64,000 bases of DNA from Phytohabitans sp037414955 (GTDB lineage Bacteria > Actinomycetota > Actinomycetes > Mycobacteriales > Micromonosporaceae), in assembly GCA_037414955.1 (NCBI GenBank), contig JBBEWH010000045.1, positions 5,677 through 69,676 on the forward strand, written 5' to 3'. Made by a program: the position numbers and the translations under genes. The notes under the pieces are model-generated. The model saw only the letters and a list, made by a program, of their open reading frames with translations, ran no database searches and was not told where the DNA came from. Below, in pieces: positions 1 through 9,173 of this stretch (the first letter of the stretch is position 1; every line of letters begins with the position of its first letter).

Positions 1-537
1 CTGCGGGACGCCGGCTACCTGGAGTCCCGGCGCGGGCGCGGCGGCGGCACGTTCGTGGTCTCCGCCACCGCCGCCTGGCCCGCCGGCGGGCAGCCGGACG
101 CCGTCCGGGTCGCCCGGGATATGGGCGACGCGCTGCCGGACGCGCTCGACTTCCGGCGGGTCGTCGAGCCGGGCGCGGCCGGGCTCGCCGCCAGCCGGGC
201 CCTGGCGGCCGCCGACCGGCAGCAGCTGGTGACCTGCCTGACCGCGTCGCGGGACCGTGACCCGGGCACCCGCCGGGTGGCCGACTCCCGACTGCACCTG
301 GCGATCGCGGCGGCCAGCGGCTCCCCGTCGCTGGCCGCCGCGGTCGCCGACGTGCAGCTCACCCTCGACCGGCTGCTCGCGGCGATCCCGGTGATCGCCC
401 GCAACCTGGACCACTCCGACGCCCAGCACAGCCAGGTCGTCGAGGCCGTGCTCGCCGGGGACGTGCTGGGCGCCCGCGCCGCGATGGAAGAACACTGCGA
501 CGCCACCGCCGAACTCCTCCTCACCCTCCTCCCATGA
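1..537 (+). CDS. GntR/FadR-family transcriptional regulator, C-terminal part (5' end outside window)
   Basis: The reading frame is open from the first base, so the gene starts upstream of the window. The first residues (GYLESRRGRGGGTFV) match the end of a GntR winged helix, where the wing contacts DNA. The rest is a roughly 150-residue all-helical region typical of the FCD ligand-binding domain of FadR-type regulators. Histidines expected for metal or ligand binding in FCD domains are present (DSRLHLAIA, DHSDAQHSQV, MEEHCDA). It ends just before a half copy of the 56-bp palindrome and converges on the GGDEF-EAL gene. The effector is unknown; FadR-type members usually sense organic acids. Confidence 0.8.
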   Translation: MRDAGYLESRRGRGGGTFVVSATAAWPAGGQPDAVRVARDMGDALPDALDFRRVVEPGAAGLAASRALAAADRQQLVTCLTASRDRDPGTRRVADSRLHLAIAAASGSPSLAAAVADVQLTLDRLLAAIPVIARNLDHSDAQHSQVVEAVLAGDVLGARAAMEEHCDATAELLLTLLP

Positions 538-544
538 CCTTCCC

Positions 545-579
545 CATGATCAAGGCGTGCCTCAAGTCGTTCTAACGAC
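545..579. repeat. 56-bp palindrome family, half copy (left arm only)
   Basis: The left arm CATGATCAAGGCGTGCCTCA and the loop TTCTAACGAC are present, but the right arm is missing. It lies between two convergent genes. Loss of one arm removes the hairpin, so this copy should be non-functional if the family works as a stem-loop. Confidence 0.8.
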
Positions 580-2722
580 ATGTATGTCGCCGTTTTGATT
601 GGGTGCGGAGGAGGGCGGTGATGTTGTCGGCGGAGGTGGGGCCGCCGAAGAGCAGGCCCTGGGCGGTGTCGCAGGCCAGCGCGCGGAGCAGGTCGGCCTG
701 CTCGGCGGTCTCCACCGCCTCAGCCGTCACGGTCAGCCCGAGCGCGTGCGCGAGCCGCACCAGCGCGTCGACGATGCGCTCGTCGGCCAGGCTCGCCGAG
801 TCGGCGACCCGGCCGGAGCGCAACCCTTCGATGAACGGCCCGGCCAGCTTGAGCGCGTGGATCGGCAACCGCCGCAGGTACGCCAGGTTCGAGTACCCGG
901 TGCCGAAGTCGTCGATCGCGATGCGTACCCCGATGGCGGCCAACCCGCGCAGCGAGTGCACCGGCTCGCCGACGGTCGGCATGATGGCGCTCTCGGTGAG
1001 CTCGAGTTGCAGCAGCCCGGCCGGCAGCCCGGTGCGCGCGAGCACGTGGGCCACGTCCTCGACGATGCCGGGCGCGTTGGCCTGCCGCACCGCCAGGTTG
1101 ACGCTGACGACGAGCGCCGCGTCGGGGAACTGGCGCTGCCAGGCGGCCGCGTCCGTGCATGCCTGTTCCAGCACCCACCGGCCGAGCCGGACGATGAGCC
1201 CGGTCTCCTCTGCGAGCCCGATGAATTCGTCCGGCCGCACCAGGCCGAGCTCCGGGTGGCGCCAGCGCACCAGCGCCTCCACCGCCCGGAGCGCGCCGCC
1301 GTCGAGCGCGACGATCGGCTGGTACTCCACCGTGAACTCGCCGGCCTCCAGCGCGCCGGGCAGCGCGGCGGCGAGCGCCGCCCGCGCCATCTGCCGGGCG
1401 CTGCGGTCCGCGTCGTAGAGTGCCCACCGGCCGCGGCCCTCGGCCTTGGCCCAGTACAGCGTGGTGTCGGCGGCCTTCATCATCTCGGTGGGGGTGGTCT
1501 CGGCCGCGGGGCACTCGACGATGCCGATGCTCGCCGTGACCGACAGCGCCTGGTGGCCCTCGATGCGCACCGGCGCGGCGACGGCCGCGAGCGCCGCGTC
1601 CGCCACCCGGACCACGCTGTCGGTGCCGGTGGAGTCGTCGACCAGGATCACGAACTCGTCGCCGCCCATGCGCGCGACGAGGTGCCCGCGCGCGCCGACG
1701 GACGCGGCGAGCCGGCGCGCCACGACGACCAGCAGCTCGTCGCCGACGTGGTGGCCGAGGCTGTCGTTGACGGCCTTGAACCCGTCGAGGTCGATGAAGC
1801 AGACGCCCACCCGGGCCGGGGCGACGCCCTCGAACAGCGCGGCGAGCCGGTCGAAGAAGAGGGTGCGGTTGGGCAGCCCGGTCAACGGGTCGTGCAGCGC
1901 CTGGAACCGCAGCCGCTCCTGCAGCTCGAACCGGTCCGTGATGTCCTCCACCATCGCCACCGTGTACTGCGGCTGGTCGTTCTCGTCGCGGATCAGCGAG
2001 ACCGCCAGGTCGGTCCAGACCACGGTGCGGTCCTTGCGGTAGTAGCGCTTCTCCAGCCGGGCGCTGTCGCGCTTGCCGGCCAGCAGTTCGGTGTACATCT
2101 CCCAGATGCCGGCCGCGTCGTCCGGGTAGAAGAGCTCGGTGACGTTGAGCGTGCGCATCTCCGCCACGGTGTATCCGAGCATGTCCGCGAACGCCTGGTT
2201 GACGTCGACGATGTTGCCGTCCATGTCGCCGATGCCGATGCCCATGGCCGCGCCCTGGAACACCGCCCGGAAGCGCGCCTCGGACGCCCGCAGCGCCTGC
2301 TCGATCGTGTTGCGGGTGGCCCAGACCGCCTGGTGGATGCGCTCTTGCTGGGCGAAGGTGCGGTCGCGCACCGCCCGCGTGTATCCGGTGGCGATGGCGG
2401 CCTGCAGCGCCACCATCCGCCCGGCCGACTCGTCCGGATGGATGCCGGTGAAGCGCAGGTCGGTGAGGAACTCCCGGGCGAAGATGACGAGCGTCTGTTC
2501 GAGGAACTCGGGCACGCTGAAGTGCGCGTCGATGAGAGCGTGACCGACGTGTTGCCCGGGGCCGGCCCGGAACGGCTCGGCGACCAGCGCCTCCGCCAGT
2601 GTGAGAGTGTGCGCGAGGAGCGCCCGCTCGGTGTCCTCCGGGCTCATCGGCACGTACGCCAGCACATCGGCCGCGCGCGCCCACCGCACCGCGAACCGCC
2701 GCGCCCCCTCTTCGCTGAACAC
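572..2722 (-). CDS. PAS-GGDEF-EAL cyclic-di-GMP signalling protein
   Basis: About 716 residues. Residues 1-145 are a helical N-terminal region, 146-270 a PAS/PAC sensor domain, about 275-435 a GGDEF domain with an intact GGDEF motif near residue 353, and about 455-700 an EAL domain with EAL near 482, ELTES and DDFGTGYS. The usual KID motif is LKLAGP here, so the lysine is kept but the following aspartate is lost. No membrane segment is seen, so it is probably cytosolic. Both diguanylate cyclase and phosphodiesterase activities are possible. I chose the GTG about 14 nt after the stop of the upstream methyltransferase, with which it probably forms an operon; the Shine-Dalgarno is weak. Confidence 0.82.
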   Translation of the reverse strand: MFSEEGARRFAVRWARAADVLAYVPMSPEDTERALLAHTLTLAEALVAEPFRAGPGQHVGHALIDAHFSVPEFLEQTLVIFAREFLTDLRFTGIHPDESAGRMVALQAAIATGYTRAVRDRTFAQQERIHQAVWATRNTIEQALRASEARFRAVFQGAAMGIGIGDMDGNIVDVNQAFADMLGYTVAEMRTLNVTELFYPDDAAGIWEMYTELLAGKRDSARLEKRYYRKDRTVVWTDLAVSLIRDENDQPQYTVAMVEDITDRFELQERLRFQALHDPLTGLPNRTLFFDRLAALFEGVAPARVGVCFIDLDGFKAVNDSLGHHVGDELLVVVARRLAASVGARGHLVARMGGDEFVILVDDSTGTDSVVRVADAALAAVAAPVRIEGHQALSVTASIGIVECPAAETTPTEMMKAADTTLYWAKAEGRGRWALYDADRSARQMARAALAAALPGALEAGEFTVEYQPIVALDGGALRAVEALVRWRHPELGLVRPDEFIGLAEETGLIVRLGRWVLEQACTDAAAWQRQFPDAALVVSVNLAVRQANAPGIVEDVAHVLARTGLPAGLLQLELTESAIMPTVGEPVHSLRGLAAIGVRIAIDDFGTGYSNLAYLRRLPIHALKLAGPFIEGLRSGRVADSASLADERIVDALVRLAHALGLTVTAEAVETAEQADLLRALACDTAQGLLFGGPTSADNITALLRTQSKRRHTCR

Positions 2723-2735
2723 GCGGTTCGCGGCC

Positions 2736-3545
2736 CTACGGGCCCTTGCGGCCGACGCCCCCGTACGCGCCGAACCGCTCGGGGTGGTTGTCGCCGTCTT
2801 CCGGCCGGTCCGGCCGCCACCGCGGCATGAAGACCAGGCCGGGCTCGACGAGCCGGAAGTCGCCGAAGTATCCCGTGATCTCGGCCCGCGAACGGAGTGT
2901 GATCTCGGTCGCGGTGCGGCCGGAGAGCTTCTGCGCCTCCAGCATCTCCGGCGGCTGCTCCTCGAATGTGGAGTGTGAGATGACGAGGAAGCTGCCGGCG
3001 GGCATGGCATCGCGGAGGGTGGCGAGGATCTCACCCGGCCGGTCGGCATCGGGGATGAAGTGGACGATGCCGGCCAGCAGCAGCCCGACCGGTCGACTGA
3101 GGTCGATCAGGCCCAACTCCTGCGATTCGGCCAGGATCCGCGCGGGTTCGCGCAGATCGGCCTCGATCACCCCGGCGCGCTCGTTACCCTCCAGAATGGA
3201 CCTGCTGTGCGCCACCGCGACCGGGTCGACGTCGACATACACCACCCGGGCGTTCGGATTGGCGGCTTGCGCCACCTCGTGCACGTTGCCCACCGTGGGG
3301 ATGCCGGAACCGATGTCGAGGTACTGATCCACCCCCTCGGCGGCCAGGAACCGCACCGCCCGCCGCAGAAACGCGCGGCCGGCCCGCATGGTCTCCGCGA
3401 GATTGGGGGTCAGGCTGGCGATCTGCTCGGCCAGCTGCCGGTCGATCTCGAAATTGTGCGCACCGCCGAGGAAATAGTCATAGACCCGCGCCGCGCTGGG
3501 CCGGCTCAGGTCGATGTCGGCTGGCACACCTCCGGGTAGATCCAC
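2736..3545 (-). CDS. SAM-dependent methyltransferase (DUF574 / S-adenosyl methyltransferase family)
   Basis: 269 residues, full length for this actinomycete-specific family. The N-terminus has the family signature SAARVYDYFLGGAHNFEIDR. The SAM-binding motif is YLDIGSGIPT near residue 98, followed by VVYVDVDPVAVAHS, where the aspartates would hold the cofactor ribose. These proteins are abundant in Streptomyces and Micromonosporaceae, and substrates are mostly unknown. It lies immediately upstream of the GGDEF-EAL gene. Confidence 0.88.
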   Translation of the reverse strand: MDLPGGVPADIDLSRPSAARVYDYFLGGAHNFEIDRQLAEQIASLTPNLAETMRAGRAFLRRAVRFLAAEGVDQYLDIGSGIPTVGNVHEVAQAANPNARVVYVDVDPVAVAHSRSILEGNERAGVIEADLREPARILAESQELGLIDLSRPVGLLLAGIVHFIPDADRPGEILATLRDAMPAGSFLVISHSTFEEQPPEMLEAQKLSGRTATEITLRSRAEITGYFGDFRLVEPGLVFMPRWRPDRPEDGDNHPERFGAYGGVGRKGP

Positions 3546-3563
3546 GGCCAGAGCATACGCGGG

Positions 3564-4760
<1,197 letters not shown>

Positions 4761-4774
4761 TCTCTCCACCTTTC

Positions 4775-4830
4775 CATGATCAAGGCGTCCCTCATGCGGC
4801 TATAGCGACTTCGAGGACGCCTTGATCATG
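4775..4830. repeat. 56-bp palindrome family, full copy
   Basis: Complete left and right arms (CATGATCAAGGCGTCC and its complement) around an imperfect centre. It lies between tandem minus-strand genes. The ABC ATPase gene reads into it and uses a TAG inside it as stop. Confidence 0.95.
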
Positions 4831-5603
4831 GGGGATTCCCGCTTCGCGGCCTGGATCTGCGCGTAGATCCGGGACCGCAGCGCGGTGAACTGGCTGTCCG
4901 ACCGGGTGTGCAGCTGGTCGCGCTGGTCCGGCAGGTCGATGTCGACGTCTTCGCGGACCACGGTCGGCGACGACGACAGGATGATGACCCGCTGTCCCAA
5001 GTAGACGGCCTCGTCGATGTCGTGGGTGACGAAGAGGATGGTGACGCCCAGCTTCCGCCACAGCTCGCGGATCAGATCCTCCAGGTCCGCGCGGGTCTGG
5101 GCGTCGACGGCCGCGAACGGCTCGTCCATCAAGAGCACATCCGGTTGGTACGCCACGGCGCGCGCGATCGCGACGCGCTGCTGCATGCCACCGGACAGCT
5201 GCCAGGGGTACGCGTCGCGCGCGTCCGCCAGACCCACGGCGGACAGCGACCGGTCGACGAGGTCCTTCCGCTCCGCTTTGGACAGTCTTTTCTGGCGCAG
5301 CGGCAGCTCCACATTGTCCCGGACGCTCATCCACGGGAACAGGCTGCGCCCGTACTCCTGGAAGACCACCGCCATGCCCACCGGCGGCTCGGTGACCCGC
5401 CGGCCGCGCAGCCGCACCTCGCCGGAGGTCGGGGCGAGCAGCCCGCTGACGCATTTGAGCAGCGTGGTCTTGCCACAGCCGGACGGGCCCACCACGCACA
5501 CCAGATCGCCCGCGTCGACGCCGAACGTCAGGTCGCGGATCGCCTCGACCCGGCGCCCGTGCCCGTCGTACACCTTCCGCAGGCCCTGAACCTCGAGTAG
5601 CAC
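4800..5603 (-). CDS. ABC transporter ATP-binding protein (SsuB/TauB type)
   Basis: 267 residues with Walker A GPSGCGKTT near residue 40, Q-loop VVFQEYGRSLFPW, signature LSGGMQQR, Walker B VLLMDEP and the H-loop VTHD. This is the nitrate/sulfonate/taurine-type ATPase that pairs with two copies of a permease. It should energise uptake of the substrate bound by the lipoprotein at 7.2-8.2 kb. The last ten residues (PMIKASSKSL) are encoded by the 56-bp palindrome. The original stop therefore seems lost or replaced. GTG start. Confidence 0.9.
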   Translation of the reverse strand: MLLEVQGLRKVYDGHGRRVEAIRDLTFGVDAGDLVCVVGPSGCGKTTLLKCVSGLLAPTSGEVRLRGRRVTEPPVGMAVVFQEYGRSLFPWMSVRDNVELPLRQKRLSKAERKDLVDRSLSAVGLADARDAYPWQLSGGMQQRVAIARAVAYQPDVLLMDEPFAAVDAQTRADLEDLIRELWRKLGVTILFVTHDIDEAVYLGQRVIILSSSPTVVREDVDIDLPDQRDQLHTRSDSQFTALRSRIYAQIQAAKRESPMIKASSKSL

Positions 5604-5619
5604 CTTCGTATCTGTCCTT

Positions 5620-6384
5620 TCAGGAGCCTCGCCGCACCCGGCGCAGGCCGTGGTACCAGCCCAGCGCGCGCCGCTCCACCAGCCGGAAGAGCACCGACAG
5701 CACGAGCCCGAGCAGGCCGAGCAGCAGGATGCCGCTCCACATGTCGGGGATCGCGAACCCGCGCTGGAACTGCACGATCGCGAAGCCGACCCCGTTGCTG
5801 GCGGCGAACATCTCGCTGATGACCATCAGGATGATCGCGATGGACAGCGCCTGCCGGGCGCCGGTCACGATCTGCGGGCTCGCGGAGCGCAGCACCAGGT
5901 GGCGCAGCCGGGCCGGGCCGGTGATCCGGTAGGAGCGGCAGGTGTCGGCGAGCACCCCGTCGACGGCCCGCACGCCCTCGACCGTGTTGAGCAGGACCGG
6001 CCACACGGCGCCGGCGGCGATCACCACGACCTTCATCGTGTCACCGATGCCGGCGAAAAGCATGATGACCGGCACCAGCACCGGCGGCGGGATGGCCCGG
6101 AAGAACTCCAGCACCGGCTCCAGCACCGCCCGGACCGTGCGGTTGCTGCCCACCAGCACGCCGAGCGCGACGCCGGCGACCAGGGCCACGGCGTATCCGG
6201 CGAAGAGCCGCAGCACGCTGGGCAGCACGTCGGTGCGCAGCCGCTCGCCGGTCCAGACCTCGCCGAACGTGCGCAGGATCTCGGACAGCGGCGGCACGTA
6301 GAAGTTCTCGGAGTTGGCGGTGCCGAACCACCAGGCGGCGAACAGCACCGCGGGGAGCGCGATGGCGAGCAGGACCCGTTTCAT
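5620..6384 (-). CDS. ABC transporter permease (SsuC/TauC type), second subunit
   Basis: 254 residues with about six hydrophobic segments and the ABC permease EAA-like loop (VDGVLADTCRSYRITGPARLRH). It begins MKRVLLAIALP; its ATG overlaps the TGA of the preceding permease gene (ATGA), which indicates translational coupling. It ends 16 nt before the ATPase gene. With the neighbouring permease it probably forms the membrane channel of the importer. Confidence 0.88.
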   Translation of the reverse strand: MKRVLLAIALPAVLFAAWWFGTANSENFYVPPLSEILRTFGEVWTGERLRTDVLPSVLRLFAGYAVALVAGVALGVLVGSNRTVRAVLEPVLEFFRAIPPPVLVPVIMLFAGIGDTMKVVVIAAGAVWPVLLNTVEGVRAVDGVLADTCRSYRITGPARLRHLVLRSASPQIVTGARQALSIAIILMVISEMFAASNGVGFAIVQFQRGFAIPDMWSGILLLGLLGLVLSVLFRLVERRALGWYHGLRRVRRGS

Positions 6385-7169
6385 ACGAGCACCTCGCCGC
6401 GTACCGACTGGTGCCACGCGAGGAGCCGGCGCTCGCCGGCGCGGGCGGCCAGGTTGATCGCGACGCCGAGCAGGCCGGTGACCGCCACCAGGGCGTACAT
6501 GGTGGGCACCGCGTTCGACGCCTGCGCGACCGCGATCCGGCTGCCCAGCCCGGGCGCGCCGATCACCAGCTCGGCGGTGATGGCCAGCACCAGCGCGACG
6601 GCCGCCGCGAGCCGCACCCCGGTCAGCACGTACGGCAGCGCGGTGGGCCAGACGACGTGCCGCACCCGGGCCCAGGCGCTGAGGCGATAGCTGCGCGCGG
6701 TCTCGTCGGCGACCGGGTCGACGTCCTGCACGCCGTAGAGCACCTGCACCAGCACCTGCCAGAACGACGCGTACACGACGAGCAGGAGCGTCGAGCCCAG
6801 CCGCGTGCCGTACAGCAGCACGGCGAGCGGGATGAGCGCGACCGACGGGATCGGCCGCAGGAACTCGATGGTGGAGGCGGTGAGCGCGCGCAGGCCCGGC
6901 ACCGTGCCGATCACGATGCCGGCGGCGACGCCGGCGCCGACCGCGATGGCCAGCCCGAGTGCCCACGCGACCAGCGTGTCCCGCAGCGCGGTCCAGAACG
7001 CGCCGTCGGCCAGCTCATCCACGAGCGCCGCCCCGATCCGGCTGGCGGGCGGCAGGAACTCGCCCGACACGAGGCCGGTGTGCGGCAACACCTCGACGAC
7101 CACCAACACCCCGGCAAGCCCCGCAACCCCCAACGGCAAGGAAGGGCCCCTTTTTATCGCTTTTCGCAT
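6381..7169 (-). CDS. ABC transporter permease (SsuC/TauC type), first subunit
   Basis: 262 residues, six predicted membrane segments, EAA-like loop VDPVADETARSYRLSAWARVRH. The start codon and the first dozen residues (MRKAIKRGPSLP) lie inside a 50-bp double palindrome, and the upstream palindrome half supplies AGGAAGG as a possible Shine-Dalgarno. The native N-terminus may have been replaced, or translation may start a little downstream. It is a partner of the second permease and the SsuB-type ATPase. Confidence 0.85.
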   Translation of the reverse strand: MRKAIKRGPSLPLGVAGLAGVLVVVEVLPHTGLVSGEFLPPASRIGAALVDELADGAFWTALRDTLVAWALGLAIAVGAGVAAGIVIGTVPGLRALTASTIEFLRPIPSVALIPLAVLLYGTRLGSTLLLVVYASFWQVLVQVLYGVQDVDPVADETARSYRLSAWARVRHVVWPTALPYVLTGVRLAAAVALVLAITAELVIGAPGLGSRIAVAQASNAVPTMYALVAVTGLLGVAINLAARAGERRLLAWHQSVRGEVLV

Positions 7170-7187
7170 AGGAAGGGTCCCTTCCTA
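7138..7187. repeat. 50-bp double palindrome (GGAAGGGACCCTTCC family), copy 1
   Basis: Two short palindromes (GGAAGGGCCCC.. and AGGAAGGGTCCCTTCCT) are separated by about 17 bp containing ATCGCTTTTCGCAT. It lies between the solute-binding protein gene and the first permease gene and carries the permease start codon. A stem-loop here could lower expression of the permeases relative to the binding protein. Confidence 0.9.
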
Positions 7188-7209
7188 ACATCGCGCACCG
7201 CGCCCTGGG

Positions 7210-8184
7210 TCATGGCAGGATTTTGTCCAGTTCAGGTGCCTTCTCGAAGATGCCGTCACCCTGGCCGAGTGCGGCGAGCTTTTCCACGGAGGCCCGGTTG
7301 ATCTCGGTGGGCCACTTCGGCAGCGTGAGCGTGTCGACGATCTTCGGGTCGATCTTCGTGTAGGTGGTGATGACCTTCCGCACCTCGTCGGGGTGCGCGT
7401 CCGCGTACGCCAGCGACTCGTTCATCGCCTCGGTGAAGCGGGTGGCCAACTCGGGGTTCTCGCCGAGCAGCTTGATCGAGGTGAAGTAGACCGCCACCGT
7501 GAGGTTCGGCGCGGCGTCCGCGTACACCCAGGAGACCGGCCGGCCGCCCTGCGCCTTGATGGTCGACAGCGTGGGCTCGACGGCGAACGCGGCGTCGATC
7601 TGGCCGGCGGCCAGCGCGGCCGGCATCTGCGGGAAGCCCATCTCGACGAAGTTGACGGCCGCCGGGTCGCCGCCCGCCTTGCGCACGGCCTCCCGGATCA
7701 CGGTGTCGCCGATGTTCTGGAGCGTGTTGACCGCGACCTTCTTGCCGGCGAAGTCCTTGGCCGACTGGATGGTGCTGTCGCCCTTGACCGCGACGGCGCC
7801 GAAGTCGGCGCCCGGCTGGCCGGTGGAGGCCACGCCGTTGGCCACGACCTTGATCGGCACGCCCTTGGACTGGGCGATCAGCAGCGATGTCACGTTGCTG
7901 AAGCCGAACTGGAACTCGCCGCTGAGCACGCCCGGCACGATCGCCGCGCCGCCCTGGGCGGTCTGCATGGTCAGGTCGATGCCGCGGCTGGCGAAGAAGC
8001 CCTTCTCCTTGCCGAGGTAGATCGGGGCCACGTCGACGATCGGGATGACCCCGACCGTGACCTTGGTGGTGCCCTCGTCGCCCGGACTGGAGTCGGACGA
8101 ACCGGGCGAATCAGAAGAACCGCCGCACGCGGCGGCGAACAGCAGAGCGCTGACAGCGGTGAGGACAGCGAAGGGCCGTGCCAT
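7210..8184 (-). CDS. ABC transporter substrate-binding lipoprotein (SsuA / NMT1-like)
   Basis: About 324 residues. MARPFAVLTAVSALLFAAAC forms a lipoprotein signal peptide with the acylated Cys near residue 20, followed by a Ser/Gly-rich linker. The body has the periplasmic-binding type 2 pattern of sulfonate/nitrate/THI5-like proteins (VGVIPIVDVAPIYLGKEKGFF). GGAGG is well spaced before this ATG; the longer upstream frame lacks such support. It shares a divergent promoter region with the pca genes, so the ligand is probably an aromatic acid such as a phthalate or hydroxybenzoate. That ligand is inferred from context only. Confidence 0.88.
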   Translation of the reverse strand: MARPFAVLTAVSALLFAAACGGSSDSPGSSDSSPGDEGTTKVTVGVIPIVDVAPIYLGKEKGFFASRGIDLTMQTAQGGAAIVPGVLSGEFQFGFSNVTSLLIAQSKGVPIKVVANGVASTGQPGADFGAVAVKGDSTIQSAKDFAGKKVAVNTLQNIGDTVIREAVRKAGGDPAAVNFVEMGFPQMPAALAAGQIDAAFAVEPTLSTIKAQGGRPVSWVYADAAPNLTVAVYFTSIKLLGENPELATRFTEAMNESLAYADAHPDEVRKVITTYTKIDPKIVDTLTLPKWPTEINRASVEKLAALGQGDGIFEKAPELDKILP

Positions 8185-8227
8185 GACGCCTCCGTGGGGT
8201 GTGCGCGTCCGTGAATGTGCGGATGTC

Positions 8228-8276
8228 GAACATCGGTTCTCATAATGAACGTAGGTCGTGATGCGGTTCACGTCAA
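8228..8276 (-). promoter_or_regulatory. Promoter and candidate operator for the ABC importer operon
   Basis: On the minus strand TTGACG (8276-8271) and TACGTT (8253-8248) are separated by 17 bp, a good -35/-10 pair. The palindrome GAACATCGGTTC at 8228-8239 lies near the expected transcription start and shares the GAAC/GTTC half sites of the palindrome on the pca side. The downstream IclR regulator is the obvious candidate to bind it. Confidence 0.55.
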
Positions 8277-8285
8277 TGTACGGGT

Positions 8286-8327
8286 TTGACAGTGCTCGAC
8301 AGGAGTCGTAACGTTCGCTTGGCGAAC
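8286..8327 (+). promoter_or_regulatory. Promoter and candidate IclR-family operator for the pca operon
   Basis: TTGACA (8286-8291) and TAACGT (8309-8314) are 17 bp apart. A perfect 15-bp palindrome GTTCGCTTGGCGAAC at 8313-8327 overlaps the -10 and the expected start point, a repressor-like position. IclR-family regulators commonly bind such palindromes. The regulator is probably the PcaR-like protein encoded at the end of the operon. Confidence 0.6.
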
Positions 8328-8357
8328 TGATGTTCTCGATCCGTACAGGTGGCCCGC

Positions 8358-9173
8358 ATGGGGGATGTGACCTCACTCCGCGAAGCGATCGCGGACCTCG
8401 TCTTCGACGGGGCGACCGTCGCGCTGGAGGGCTTCACCCACCTGATTCCCGTCGCCGCCGGGCACGAGATCATCCGGCAGGGCCGGCGCGACCTGACGCT
8501 GGTGCGGATGACCCCCGACATCGTCTACGACCAGCTGATCGGCGCCGGCTGCGCGCGCAAGCTGGTCTTCTCCTGGGCCGGCAACCCCGGCGTCGGCTCG
8601 CTGCACCGCTTCCGCGACGCCGTCCAGCACGGTTGGCCGGTCCCGCTGGAGATCGAGGAGCACAGCCACGCCGGCATGGCGAACCGGTACGTGGCGGGCG
8701 CGGCCGGGCTGCCGTTCGCGGTGCTGCGCGGCTACACCGGCACCGACCTCGTCCAGCAGACGCCCACGATCAGGCCGATCACCTGCCCCTTCACCGGCGA
8801 GGTGCTGATGGCGGTGCCGGCGCTCAACCCGGACGTCGGCATCGTGCACGCCCAGCGCGCCGACCGGTCCGGCAACGTGCAGATGTGGGGCATCACCGGG
8901 GTACACAAAGAGGTTCTGCTGGCGTCCCGGCGCACCCTGGTCACCGTGGAAGAGGTGGTCGACCAGCTGGAGCCCCGGCCCGGCGCGGTCGTGCTGCCCG
9001 GCTGGGCGGTCACCTACGTCGCCGCGGTGCCCGGCGGCGCCCACCCGTCCTACGCGATGGGCTACAGCGAGCGCGACAACGCGTACTACCAGGCGTGGGA
9101 CGCGGTCAGCCGGGACCGGGCGACGTTCACGGAGTGGCTGGACAGCGCCGTCCTGAATGGGGTCCGCCGGTGA
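8358..9173 (+). CDS. pcaI: 3-oxoadipate CoA-transferase subunit A
   Basis: 271 residues from ATG (AGGTGG sits five bases upstream; a GTG three codons earlier is less well placed). It resembles the glutaconate/3-oxoadipate CoA-transferase alpha subunit family: TSLREAIADLVFDGATVALEGFTH at the N-terminus and a GxGCARK-type glycine-rich stretch. It should transfer CoA from succinyl-CoA to 3-oxoadipate together with the next gene. Its TGA overlaps the GTG of pcaJ. It is the first gene of the pca operon. Confidence 0.85.
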   Translation: MGDVTSLREAIADLVFDGATVALEGFTHLIPVAAGHEIIRQGRRDLTLVRMTPDIVYDQLIGAGCARKLVFSWAGNPGVGSLHRFRDAVQHGWPVPLEIEEHSHAGMANRYVAGAAGLPFAVLRGYTGTDLVQQTPTIRPITCPFTGEVLMAVPALNPDVGIVHAQRADRSGNVQMWGITGVHKEVLLASRRTLVTVEEVVDQLEPRPGAVVLPGWAVTYVAAVPGGAHPSYAMGYSERDNAYYQAWDAVSRDRATFTEWLDSAVLNGVRR

